Below are positions 38,701 through 49,215 of a stretch of DNA of 64,000 nt, in pieces (position 1 is the stretch's first letter; each line of letters starts with the position of its first letter). Source of the stretch: Trochalopteron elliotii (Eukaryota; Chordata; Aves; Passeriformes; Leiothrichidae); assembly GCA_024734555.1 (NCBI GenBank), contig JANPWX010000029.1, forward strand, positions 1,741,536 to 1,805,535, written 5' to 3'. A program made the translations under genes and the position numbers. The notes under the pieces are model-generated. The model made no database searches and was not told where the DNA came from. It saw nothing but the letters and a program-made list of their open reading frames with translations.

Positions 38701-38780
38701 TTCTGCTAAAAGTTTTCATCTTCAATTTATTGTAGTGACTGACTTAAAGAGAATGCTCTCATCCATCAAAACAGCAATGT
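35760..38780. other. Non-coding DNA, no recognised gene
   Basis: A GC-richer patch at about 35.87-36.21 kb gives overlapping open frames on both strands (up to 139 codons), with no family resemblance. It also holds an 18-bp direct repeat at 36987-37034 and a 15-base T run at 37443-37457. No gene or transposon was recognised. Confidence 0.6.
36987..37034. repeat. 18-bp direct repeat, 30-bp period
   Basis: ACCTTTGTATCCTCTACC occurs exactly at 36987-37004 and 37017-37034. This is a small local duplication. Confidence 0.85.
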
Positions 38781-38969
38781 TAAAAAAGAAAGAAGGAAAA
38801 AAAATTCTAAAAAATCCCAAACAAAAACAAACCAAAAAACCAAACACCACCAAAAAAACCCCACAAAAAACCCCAAAAACAACCCAAAAACAACCCAAAA
38901 AAACCCCAAACACCAAACCAAAATCACTCAAACAAACAAAACTCAACCAAAAAAAACCTCACCAAACCT
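38781..38969. repeat. Strand-asymmetric A/C-rich low-complexity tract
   Basis: About 190 bases of plus strand are nearly all A and C after an initial A/G part, with very few G or T. From 38859 to 38907 the C runs are 4, 4, 3, 3 and 4 long, separated by A-rich spacers of 8, 8, 8 and 7. The minus strand therefore reads as GGGG/GGG blocks in T-rich loops and is a potential long-loop quadruplex. Open frames through it code for Lys/Pro/Thr-rich or Phe/Val/Gly-rich peptides that only reflect composition. Confidence 0.85.
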
Positions 38970-41900
38970 AGATACTAATGCATCTTTCTTTATTTCTTCA
39001 TTATTTCTTCTTTATTTCTTTTCTTACTACAGTTAGGTCAGCACTTGTGCTCTCTAGCAAGGTGCAAACAAGTAATATGTGACCTGTATTATAAGAAAGT
39101 TGTGGATTTTCTGTATTCATGGTATGGAAGCAAAATTACAAAAGCTGCTGGAAAATTCAAAGGTTGGAATAAAACTCTGGTGACCTCAGTCAGTTCTGTC
39201 TGTTGTGATTAACCCTGCTTGTCACGTAGAGGATTTATCCAGATGAGGAACTCAGCAATGAATTCGGAAGAATTTGGAAGCAAACTTAAGTCAGGAGTAA
39301 GAGCAAACACCTGTCAGGAAACCCTGTCTCACCCCCTCAGCATGGTTCCATCTTAGAACCTTCTGCCTGAAAGTGTTACAATGAATAACATGAATAAACA
39401 TTTAAATTTCTCATATTCAATTCTAGATATAATGAAAAGAGTGAGGTGCATTTATGGCAGTGCCGTGATCCTCTGAGCACGTGGTCTGCATAGGTCACTA
39501 TTTGTGAAATGAAGCAATAAAATGCAAACAGGTGATTGACTGTCACTGAAGTCAGGCTTAGCACTGCACTGTTCTTGTTGTTTCATGTGATACAGATATG
39601 TTTTTAGAAAAAAAAACTCTAGAGTTAATGAGTTGTTTAAAAAATCCATTTTGAGGGCAACACCCACAGGTAATAGTATTTGATTCTATTGTTTTGACTG
39701 TGAATAGATTAAAAAAAAAATCTCTGGTATGTACATGCCACAGGAATGGACTGCACAGAGCTTAGAAAATACAATGCTGTGAAGTAACTGATAAATAAGA
39801 GGAGAATTCCCTATTTTCTTAAATACTATTAACACAATCCTGAAGCAAGTGAGAGAAGTGTTTCATTGTTTTAAAACTTTTGATCCTCCAATGCTAATGA
39901 CACATTAAATCAGTACTGTAGTATCTAATTATTATTATATTGTTGTATAGCATGAGCATAATAACAATAAAATATTTTATTGCTATATTTAAGTGAAGGG
40001 AAAAGCACACCTTAATAAATCTCTCCCTTTTGTTTATGATCCAGATTGCATGTCTGATAAGTTCTAGCAGAATTAATTAAAGTCTGAGGATGAACTCAGA
40101 CCTGGAAGGGTGGACTGGAGAGATACTGTCTTAAAATGCAACATGTAGCTGACAGATAAGTTCCTTGTTAATTTAATTAGTTGGAACTTTTTAAAGGGTG
40201 GTTGATAGCAAACATCAAAACCTGCCTTCAAACAGGCAGCTGTCAAATATGGGTACTTAGGTGAAAAATGTTCCTGAGAATGTTCTCATTTTTACCAGTG
40301 TTTATAAACCATGCATGGCTGTTGTCTCTTTTCAGGTTTGTTTATTTTACTCTCCAGTGTAATCAAGAATATTTCCAGAGGGAGGGGAAAAAGGGGGATA
40401 AGATGTTTGGATTGGCAAATTGCAACCAGGACAGTTGTTGTTGCTACTGTTTCATCAAAAAGTTGTGGGTAAGGCAGTTAAAAGGACTGTGCTGGAGAAG
40501 TAAAACTAAATAAATGAAAACCCCCAGTGCTTTTCAAAGTTACTAAGCTGTATTGAAACTTTGGATAAAAGACATTATATGGTAGTTTTAACAAAAATCA
40601 TTAAATTGATGCCACCACATTAAAACCAGTCATTCAGTACCACATAGTCAAAATATGGTACAGTTTCTAAAATACAGGAATTCAAGCTTTAGGAAAAAAA
40701 AAAGTACTGTGTTATTATGCCTGCATTTGGTAATGCACAGTAATGTGCAGTACTTTCCTGATCCCCCAGAACCTTTCACCAAGCCATTAGTTTTTTGTGT
40801 TGTTAGAGGAAAGCCGCACACGAGTAGTTTTGATAATCCAGGGTTGGAAATTATTCCCCCTTCCAGTACTTGGTATGTTGTACATGTGCTGCAGAGTCAC
40901 ATCCTGTTCCCTTGGGCTGCCCTGTGAGAGGCAGTAGCTGGGAGTAAGGAGATGACACCAGCAATTCCATCCATCCTATTCCCAGGCATGTTGTTTCCCA
41001 CCCTGTCCCCTCCCAGGTTTGCAAAGGAGGTGCTGCAGTGACCAATGTCACTTGTGAATGGGCAGGTACTGGTGCCAGCCCAGTACTCTGTGCTTCTGAC
41101 CTTCTTTATCCTGGAAGAAGGCTTCCCAAGTGAAGAGTATGGGCTGAGATGAGTAATTCCAGCAGACTGTAGGCAACACGTGTCCTACAGGTTAACACTT
41201 CTGTAGAACAGTTGCTCCAAAGCCACTGACAATGCTTCAGCTATGTATTTAAGAAAGGGTGCACTTCCCATGGAACTGTTTAGGGTTTGGTGCTTGATTT
41301 TTTTAATATTATTTAATATAATAGTAATTAATACTCATTGCATGTAAAAGTATTAATGATTTTCTAATAAATGGAGAGGTGGTAATCACTGGATCAATGG
41401 CATGCTTGTGTTTCAGGGAAGCATTCTGAATAATTATTCCATTCTGATATTCTGGTTAATTCAAGTTGGGCTTTTTCCATCTGGATTATTTATAGGTAGC
41501 ACAAGGCACATCCTTTTGGGACATTCCAGTCTATTGTGTATGTATTATGCTTTTATGTAGGAGTATAGTAATAATCCTTTAATTTTGGGTAATAATATTC
41601 TATACTCATGATATATTGAGAGTATTCTTTGGCTTTTCTGGTGTGGTGGCTTTGAGAAAGGTGCCTGTATGTGTTTGCATGTCAAGGGTTGCAAAATATA
41701 GATAAAGTAAAAGAACTGATTTATGTGTAGACTTAAGATCACCCTGACCCTGAGTCAAATCGCTTTTGAGATTTGGAAGGGTGGAAAAAGTTCTGTATTA
41801 TCATTTTTGCACAGCTTTGCTATTTGGTTCCATTAGGGATTGGAAATGTGGAAATATTATGGAGTAGTTGCTGTCAATCTGAGCAAAATTGAAATCTCAT

Positions 41901-44153
41901 TAGCCTCTCTATCAGGTGAGATCTAAAACCAAGGTCTTGACCACTTGTGGTCATTAAAGAACTTGCTCACTGCTCACAGGAGTAAGGGTGTTAAATACAG
42001 TGTCTTGGACAAATTCCAGCTTGTGAAATTAGGTTTGGCCTAAATTCCCTGCCTGTTTGGTACTTTCTTTCTTGTTCTTAACTAAAGTGTAATAATGTTT
42101 TGAGTTATTAAATGGTTCCTCACGTGTGTCCTAAGCATGTCTGCTTTTCAGTGACAGGAAAACTTTGATGATAGTGTATGTTAGACCTTAATGGAGTAAC
42201 AGAAACTAAAAAGTTAGAGCAATCTTAAGTGGAAACCACAGTGTCAAAGCTTCACTATGCACCAGTTTGGTCATATATTGCCAAAAATGTATATGCTGTG
42301 TTAGGGGAATCAAAGTACCTTGATTTCAGCTTCCTTTTTTCTGCAGCTCAGTGGGATCTATAGGAAAAAGCAGCAGAAACATGTAATGATGAAACAGAGG
42401 TCTAAAAGTGGAAGAGCAGAATCTCTGCAGTCAGGACCACGACAGTGGTGTAACTGTGCTCCTGATGAGCACAAGGGAAGAGCTGTCTCATTTCAGGAAT
42501 TTAGAAATGTATCAAACCTGTGTGCTCCAGCATCCCCTTGCACTTCAGCCATGGGCACTGTACCAGGTTATCGCGGAGTAAGTCGGGCTGTTTGCACAAG
42601 TCACCTGCTCTGCCGTGACTGACTGATCATGTTCTTATCTTAGGTCTTATTTTTTTGTCATTTATGGACAAACTGCTGTATATCTTCGTGGAATACAAGT
42701 AATCACAGAGTAATATCAGAGTTTTGATGCAGCATATTTACACCATTCAAACTTTCCTTAGTTTGAATGTCCCTTTCAATTAGTTATATGGGATGTTTTT
42801 CTATTTTTCACCTTCTTCTTTTTTTTAAGTAATATCCTATTTTTTCATATGTTGCCTGTTTTCTACATCCATCCAAGTACTTTTTAGTTCAGGCTATTTT
42901 AGCCTTTGAATTATGTATACTCAGCTTGTCAGTCAGGGCAGCTCTTGCAACATTTCTGTAGAAATTACTTCTCTAAGTCTTTCCCTCAAAGACATATTTC
43001 TGCTACATTAGAATCTGCTTTGAAATCCTGTGAGAATACAGACAGCAAACACATAGATGAGTAAAAAATTGTATATGAGCATCTGTTGTTAATAGTAGTC
43101 ATTTTGTAATACTCCTAGGAATCCAAACAGTTGTTCTCACATGTTTACAAAATTTCATGCATTTCCTTCTCAATCTTTCTTTAATTTTGAAATATTTGTT
43201 TCCAAACATACCTTATAGAGGACATACATTTTCTTCAATGTGTTACTGTTCTCCCCTTCTCTTTTTACATTATAACTTGGTAAAGCAAATGAAAAGTAAG
43301 CCAATATTATTATGAGAGATGTAAAGATACGGGGTGGAGTATTTTATGATGTTTCAGTTGATTTGAAAGTATTCAAATATACAATTATAATTGTTTAATT
43401 TCATGCTAAATTTAATGTTTGAGAAAGCAGGGGAGACTGAATTGGTTGGGGGTCTGAAGCATGGGAAGGAAAGAAGTCAATATCTGGTTTTTTGCTTGGC
43501 ACGGGTGAACACTGTGTGTCATGACAGGTCCTGAGCTGGTTCTCCAGCAAAAAGTGAGAAGTAATTGCTGCACTTTTATTGTACGACCACTCGGGTACTT
43601 GGCATGCCTCCCAAAGAGACATAACTAGGGAAAGCAGCAGTCAGCTCTCCCGAAATACAGTGAGAATTTCACTTTTTTAAGGGGTGACAGATAAACCCCT
43701 GAACCTCTGCCTCATTAGGAGTTCATTGTGATGGATCTCAAGGAGAATTGCCTTCCCCTCTCATAGGATAAGTTGGACATCATGCTGGTATCTTGGTAGA
43801 TACAAAGCTGCTCTTGTTCTAACTGGTTTTAGAGAAAAATATTTTCTTAGTCATTCCCTTTCCTATTTGATAAGAAAAATAGCAAATATACTGTAAGATT
43901 TAGGAAGTTGTGTGATGTTTAAAGCAGCCAGAATTTTTCTTGCTCAGCTCTCTGTTCATTCACGACAGCCACGACAGACTGTGCTGGGCTTCAGCCTGCA
44001 ACTCAAAAAGCTTAAAATTTACCAGAGGAGGTTTGGCTCTGTGCCTTCAGGAACTGTTGTGCTACCATTGATCTAAATCATGGTGCCTAAGCCAGGCAAA
44101 TGAAAATACTCACAGGTATTTTTTCAGGTACTCCATCAGAAACTGGACCTTTT
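38970..44153. other. Non-coding DNA, no recognised gene
   Basis: AT-rich unique sequence. A T/C-rich patch with repeated ATTTCTTC-like words follows at about 38990-39030. The one item of possible coding interest is the exon-like segment at 42347-42577. No transposon was recognised. Confidence 0.6.
42347..42577 (+). other. Candidate exon (231 nt, open throughout)
   Basis: A good pyrimidine tract with TTTTTTCTGCAG ends at 42346, and a GTAAGT donor-like site starts at 42578, after GGA. The 231 nt between are 77 codons in a single frame with no stop, so phase 0 to phase 0. The peptide is basic at its start (YRKKQQKHVMMKQRSKSGR) and has four cysteines later. I recognise no domain. An alternative donor, CAG before GTTATC at 42567, would shorten it. 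It is one of the better splice-bounded frames in the window, but chance or a long non-coding RNA exon is as likely as a protein exon. Confidence 0.2.
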
Positions 44154-44208
44154 ACACACACACACACACGCACACACACACACGTGTATGTGTGTGTATA
44201 TATATATT
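44154..44208. repeat. Compound (CA)n-(TG)n-(TA)n microsatellite
   Basis: CA repeats at 44154-44183 carry one interruption (CACG). They are followed at once by GTGTATGTGTGTGTA and a short TA run. Because CA is the complement of TG, the two arms can fold into a hairpin. Confidence 0.95.
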
Positions 44209-47200
44209 AGTGATTAATTGATCTATTTTTAATAACTGCATTCTGATACATTTTTGTCCAGTTCTCTGCTGCAAGAAGAAATCTATTTTTTCATTTAAAA
44301 TTCAAAGCTATAGCCAGCAATTTCTTTGTTGAGCAAAACAATATTATTTATGCTGCAATCCAGCTAATCTAGCTCCAAGTTGAAATCATATTGCCTTTCC
44401 TCATTTTCTACCTTAAATCCTGCTTTAGACAGATTTTCACATAGGAATGTCCAGCACCTCTCAAAGCAGGGACACACGTTGGATGTTTAAAGTAAGGTGG
44501 GTATAAAGTGAAAATACCCTCCCAATATGTTAAATATTTACTCTTTTGTCATCATGTAAACACATGCAGATAATAAATGGTAGTGTTACAATGTAACAAT
44601 AATATTTGCTGTGCGTATAGATGTAAATGCATTTGTATTAATTAAATTTTAATAAATGTAATGTCCCGTGTTCAGTAAATAATTTGCCACATTCTTGAGA
44701 GTAGTAAATAGCCCTGCTAGCTAAATGAGAACTATTAACTGATTTAAATTTCAAGAAATAGTTAAATGTGTACATGATGGCATCACTGGTAAAATAATTT
44801 GGCAATAAGTTGTACATATTGAAGCATACATTCAATACCTGGTGTAGCTATTGGATAACTAAGCAAATTTGTGAAAATCTAGGACTAAGTCACGAGGAGA
44901 AGTGAGAGCAGAGGCCAGCCTTCCTGGGGATATTCCTGGGGGGCAAAGCCAGCAAAAGTGGTGGACTAGAAAGCAAAATAGAAGAGAAATTTTGTAGGCA
45001 CGGGGAAAAGTGAGTGCTGTGAAAATATTCTGCCTTCAATCCTGGTTTGAGTGGCCAGATACAAGGGGTAGGATCTGTGTAGGTGGTTGTGCTGAATCTG
45101 CTGCTCAGGCTTGGTGGTTGAAGATTTGTATTGGCTGTATGATTGTGCAGCCTCAAATCTACTGAAATGAAGGCAGCTCTTAGCTGTTCTGTGCGGAAAA
45201 ATTCTCCTTGAGGCAGAGATCCCAAAGTTCAAATAACTAAAGTTAACTAGAAAATTCCTCTAGACACAAACACCCACACTCCACCCTACCCTCAATTTTC
45301 TACGTTTGCGTAGTGATTGACAAAGGTGTTACTTTATTTCACTTTTAAAAATAGTGGAAGCTGAAGAATAAAGGTTATGTCTTGATTCTGTTGCAACATC
45401 TGCTGACTAGGATGCCTCTTTTCCATGGTTAGTCATTGAGATGCTTTGAGTGATTTGGGAAATATGGCTCAAAAATTGTGTGAAATAGCTTGTCAGCATC
45501 AGAGTAGTGGGTCCCAAGTCTTCATTTCTTGATTGCACATATTAGACATGGGTACAGCAGGCTGACAATTATTTTACTGCAGAAGTGGCAATAATGATGG
45601 GTTAATTCTAAACACATTTAAATCATCATTAAAAACTGGAATTTTCATCATCCTCACAATCAATGTTTTCTTATCAAAATCAGAAAATGGAAATTACACA
45701 GGGTAGAGTGGTGTTGTTCTTGATAGCCAGTCTGTAGGAGAGTGGAGGTTTGTGGACTGTGAATGGATGGACCAAGAAGGGCTTGAACGTGGCTGAGTTG
45801 CAAAACCCCACAGTCAAAGGTGGTAAAGCCAACTGACATAAAATTTCTAGGAAGTCTCAAATGCTAAGTGTGTGTGTTAATATGAGATCTTCACGATATG
45901 TATATGGTCTCTTACAAGGTTTCACAGCACAGAACTTGCTTTCACTACTGTGGCAATTCAGAAGGAAACAGAGTAAGGATCCAAAGTTCTTGAAAATTTT
46001 GCAGGAGGTCCTGGAGTGTCATGATTTCCATCAGATGCAGCATTTATCTTCATCTTGTTTTCATGAGGGGTTTGGTTGGTTTGTCCTTCCAGTGTGAATT
46101 TGGTTGGTTTTTTTTTTTTTTTTTTTTTAATGTGTAGAGCTGCTGGTGCATCATTTATATACCTGTAATACCTGAGTGGTCCATGTTGTTCTATCTTCCT
46201 TTTCTGCTAATTTCTACTGACTTATATTTAAATATTGACAAAATTTCAAGTATTGTTGGATCAGAATTTTTGAGATATATCAGTTATTTTGGGATTAGAC
46301 AGTCAGTTATAGCTGGTGCTTTGCTGGCAGGCCTGTGGGGCTTTGCGTCTTTTCATTAACATGCTTATGAAATAGAATCAAATGTATGGAAACTTGTAAT
46401 TAGTCTTTCTCCTCTATGTTAAGCAAGTGTTGCTGTTGCCTTGTAAGGGAGTGCAGTTTCTTGCTGCCTTGGGGGGCACAGGGGGAAGGATGGAAGGAGT
46501 CAGTGGTCAGGTAAAGGCTGGTGGTCAGTTGATATCAGATGTCACAGATATCACCTTTGGAAGACTGAGACTGGTGAACTACTCCATAAAGGCCTGAAAG
46601 TGGCAGACACTGGGAACTGAAAGCTTTGTGCTTACAATGAGGTGCATAAAACATAAAGCAATATTAGTTTGTATTGTCACTGCTTTACAAACTACTTTGT
46701 CATAGCCACCCTGAGCTCCAGGAGAGAGCCCATGGTCCCAGCTGTCTCATTGATCATATGCCACTAGTTGTTGCAGCACACACAATTGAATTGCTTTTCC
46801 CTCAGGGAAGCAGTGTCTCCAGGTGTGCTAATAATAAAATTAATAGCTTAGAGAAACTGCTTGCCACAGCAGCTGTGGCTTTACAATGAGAGGATCGATT
46901 CCAGTGTTTAACTGTCCTAATTCCACAGTGGATACCCGACTCAGCCACCACTGAGATACGCTCGGCCTCACAGTTAATCAATACATCCCTGATTTAAAAC
47001 AAAGAGCCACGATTCAGGATTAGAAGTCTTTCTGAATAAAAAGATGTAGGTTAAAACTGTCAACACCCTTCAACTATTATCTTAACATAAAAGTTGGGAG
47101 TGCTTCAGCTAGTGCCTCCACAGGAAGTGGATGTGATTCTACTGACTGTATCCCACTCATTTTGTGAAGCATTAGCTTGTAAATATTAGGATGTAAAATG

Positions 47201-48072
47201 GCACTTAAATCGTCTTGACCTGCCATTTTGTAGAGCTTCATGAATTCTGATTGTAATTGATAATATTACTTTAGTGTGAATAATGTATGTAGTCATACAC
47301 TGTAGTTATTACTGTCATGGAGCGCTGCTGTCAGTAGCCACAGATTTGACTGCCAGCAATGTGTCTTGAGGGGCACAAATGCTTTTCATATTGGATTTTG
47401 AGAAGATCCTGATTCTGAGTGCTTATAAATGTCAAGGTTTAGCCTGTGTATGAAAGAAAATATGCATTTTTATAAGTTGATAGTGGAAAGTGAAAGAGCA
47501 TTAAACGTTATTGGAGATGGGGCTGAAATTTCAGTGACAGCTTCTTAGTTGCAAGAGAAATGAGAAAGACATTGAAAATCACAGCTTGTTTGCCAAAGTT
47601 GGGTAGGATCTGTTTGTTTGTTTTATTAAACTTGCAATTTGGGCTGATCATAGCCTTTATTGTTCCTTGTCTTGCTTATGTCCTTAGATGACAACAGTTC
47701 CACCACAATTTAGCACAGCGAGGAAGGGAGCTCTGAGACATTTCTGTCAGCCATTAAATACTGCAGTTCCCCGCAGAGGGAAAGTAAATTCTCTTTTCCT
47801 CTCCCTTGGAGTTCAGTGAAAGGAATCAAAATCACCCCTCCCTATTGCCTTCAATACCACCAGAAGAGTGTGGCTTCAGTTGATTCTTGCAAATTTAGGA
47901 AATCTAAAGCTAACCATAAGAAGAAGTTTGAGAGTGCTGCCCTAATCTAGGGGAGACTTTGTAGGCAATTGGAGGTGGTACCAGACCTGAAAAAAAATAA
48001 AGTAGTTAGGGAAGGAAAGACTTCTAAACAAAATCAAGTGTTAAAATGCTGTTCATACCCTAGCATAACCAG
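44209..48072. other. Non-coding DNA, no recognised gene
   Basis: Unique AT-rich sequence. Overlapping minus-strand frames at about 44.9-45.2 kb (up to 111 codons) show no recognisable domain. A 21-base T run lies at 46108-46128. No transposon was recognised. Confidence 0.6.
46108..46128. repeat. Poly-T run (21 T)
   Basis: An uninterrupted run of 21 T, followed by AATG. It could be the A-tail of an old minus-strand retroposed piece, but the flanking sequence is not recognisable as one. Confidence 0.9.
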
Positions 48073-48272
48073 ACCAAAACCAAGCCTCTGTGATGTGTTT
48101 CTGAGGCAGATAACTTTAGATTCTTGCTGAGAGATACTGGTAGGAATGAAGGCAGACCTTTGTGGTTTTGATTGTTTGAATAAATAAATTTGTTAGGAAA
48201 AGTGTTCTATGAGTTACTTAAATACACTGCTGGCCACAGGCTTGCAGTGGGGAAGCTCTTAAAGGTGCAAAA
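48073..48272. repeat. Unidentified repeat, copy 1 (right-hand part)
   Basis: This 200-bp segment aligns by eye with 49021-49215. Shared words include TTTCTGAGGCAG, GGAATGAAGGCAGACC, GAATAAATAAATTTGT, CACAGGCTT and GGGGAAGCTCTTAAAGGTGC. It lacks the left part of the unit and is followed almost at once by copy 2, so the copies sit head to tail. I do not recognise the family. Confidence 0.75.
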
Positions 48273-48281
48273 ATTTGTTAA

Positions 48282-48384
48282 AGCAGCAACCAAGTTTTCC
48301 TTAAATGGGGGGCATGACCTGCTTAGGAGGGCAGGCAGGCTAAGAACAAGCCTGTGTGGTGTTTTTCTGTGGCAGCAACTTTGG
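48282..48384. repeat. Unidentified repeat, copy 2 (left-hand part)
   Basis: It aligns with the first ~105 bp of copy 3 (48965-49071), sharing AGCAACCAA/CTTTTCC, TAAAT plus a G run, GGAGGG(C/T)GGGCAGG, GAACAAG and the GGCAG-AACTTT block. The match stops at about 48384, where an unrelated ~580-bp stretch begins. Confidence 0.65.
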
Positions 48385-48964
48385 ATGGTTGCTGACACAT
48401 CCCAAAAGATCTCACCAGCACTCTCAAAGGTCAGCCACTGTCCTTGGCAATAAGGAGACTGGGTGTGGAAAGGTGACAGGGATGAGAAGACCCAATAAAA
48501 AAAGCACATTTAAAAGGGCCTTCAGCCACCTCCAGTTTACACCAGTGGGTAAAGCATTGCTTGTATGGATATGGGGAGCATCAACACTGAAGAGGTGCTG
48601 GTGGTTTTTGCAGGCCTGAGGTGTGCACAGTGCTCTTTGTGTCAGACATGTTGCCTTTTGTCTTGTGACTCTGGCCTTTATTTGCATTGCTTGTTCTGAC
48701 AGGTGTGGGAGAGGTCTGCACTTCTATTTTTATCAAGTGTGTTTTGGTAACTTTGCTTTATACTAAATTGCTTTAATTTCTTCAGCCTCTTAATGAATTA
48801 AACAATGTCCAGAAGTTAAATGTCTCAGGATAAATAGTTTCAAGAGACTATCCAGGGCCATGTCTAGATCACTAATTAGCTGCTTTTTCTTTTCTTCTCT
48901 GTGTCCCAGTGCCACACACACTCTGTACACAAAGGTTGAGGGCAAGAAATAAAGATAAATGTCA
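48385..48964. other. Sequence between repeat copies, no recognised gene
   Basis: About 580 bp separate copies 2 and 3 of the unidentified repeat. Short open frames on both strands show no family motif. It may be an insertion into, or a diverged internal part of, the repeat. Confidence 0.45.
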
Positions 48965-49215
48965 AGCAACAACCAACTTTTCCCTAAATAGGGAGCGTGG
49001 CCTAACTGGGAGGGTGGGCAGGCGAGAACAAGACTGTGGGGCTGTTTCTGAGGCAGGAACTTTAGAAGATTTCTGGGATATATTGGTGGGAATGAAGGCA
49101 GACCCTTGTGGTTTTTTGTTTGAATAAATAAATTTGTGAGGAAAAATGTGCTTTGAGTTCCTTGGATACGCTGCTGGACACAGGCTTCCAATGGGGAAGC
49201 TCTTAAAGGTGCAAA
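48965..49215. repeat. Unidentified repeat, copy 3 (fullest, ~251 bp)
   Basis: This copy contains both the left part seen in copy 2 and the right part seen in copy 1, and so defines a unit of about 250 bp. It holds an AATAAATAAA word (about 49124) on the plus strand. Similar minus-strand peptides in copies 1 and 3 (TFKSFP followed by a Ser-Leu-x-Pro motif) are explained by the DNA similarity and are not evidence of a gene. It could be a piece of an LTR or of a local satellite. Confidence 0.75.

Noticed and set aside
38722..38971. Lys/Pro/Thr-rich and Phe/Val/Gly-rich open frames
   Set aside because: Translations of the A/C low-complexity tract. They reflect composition only.
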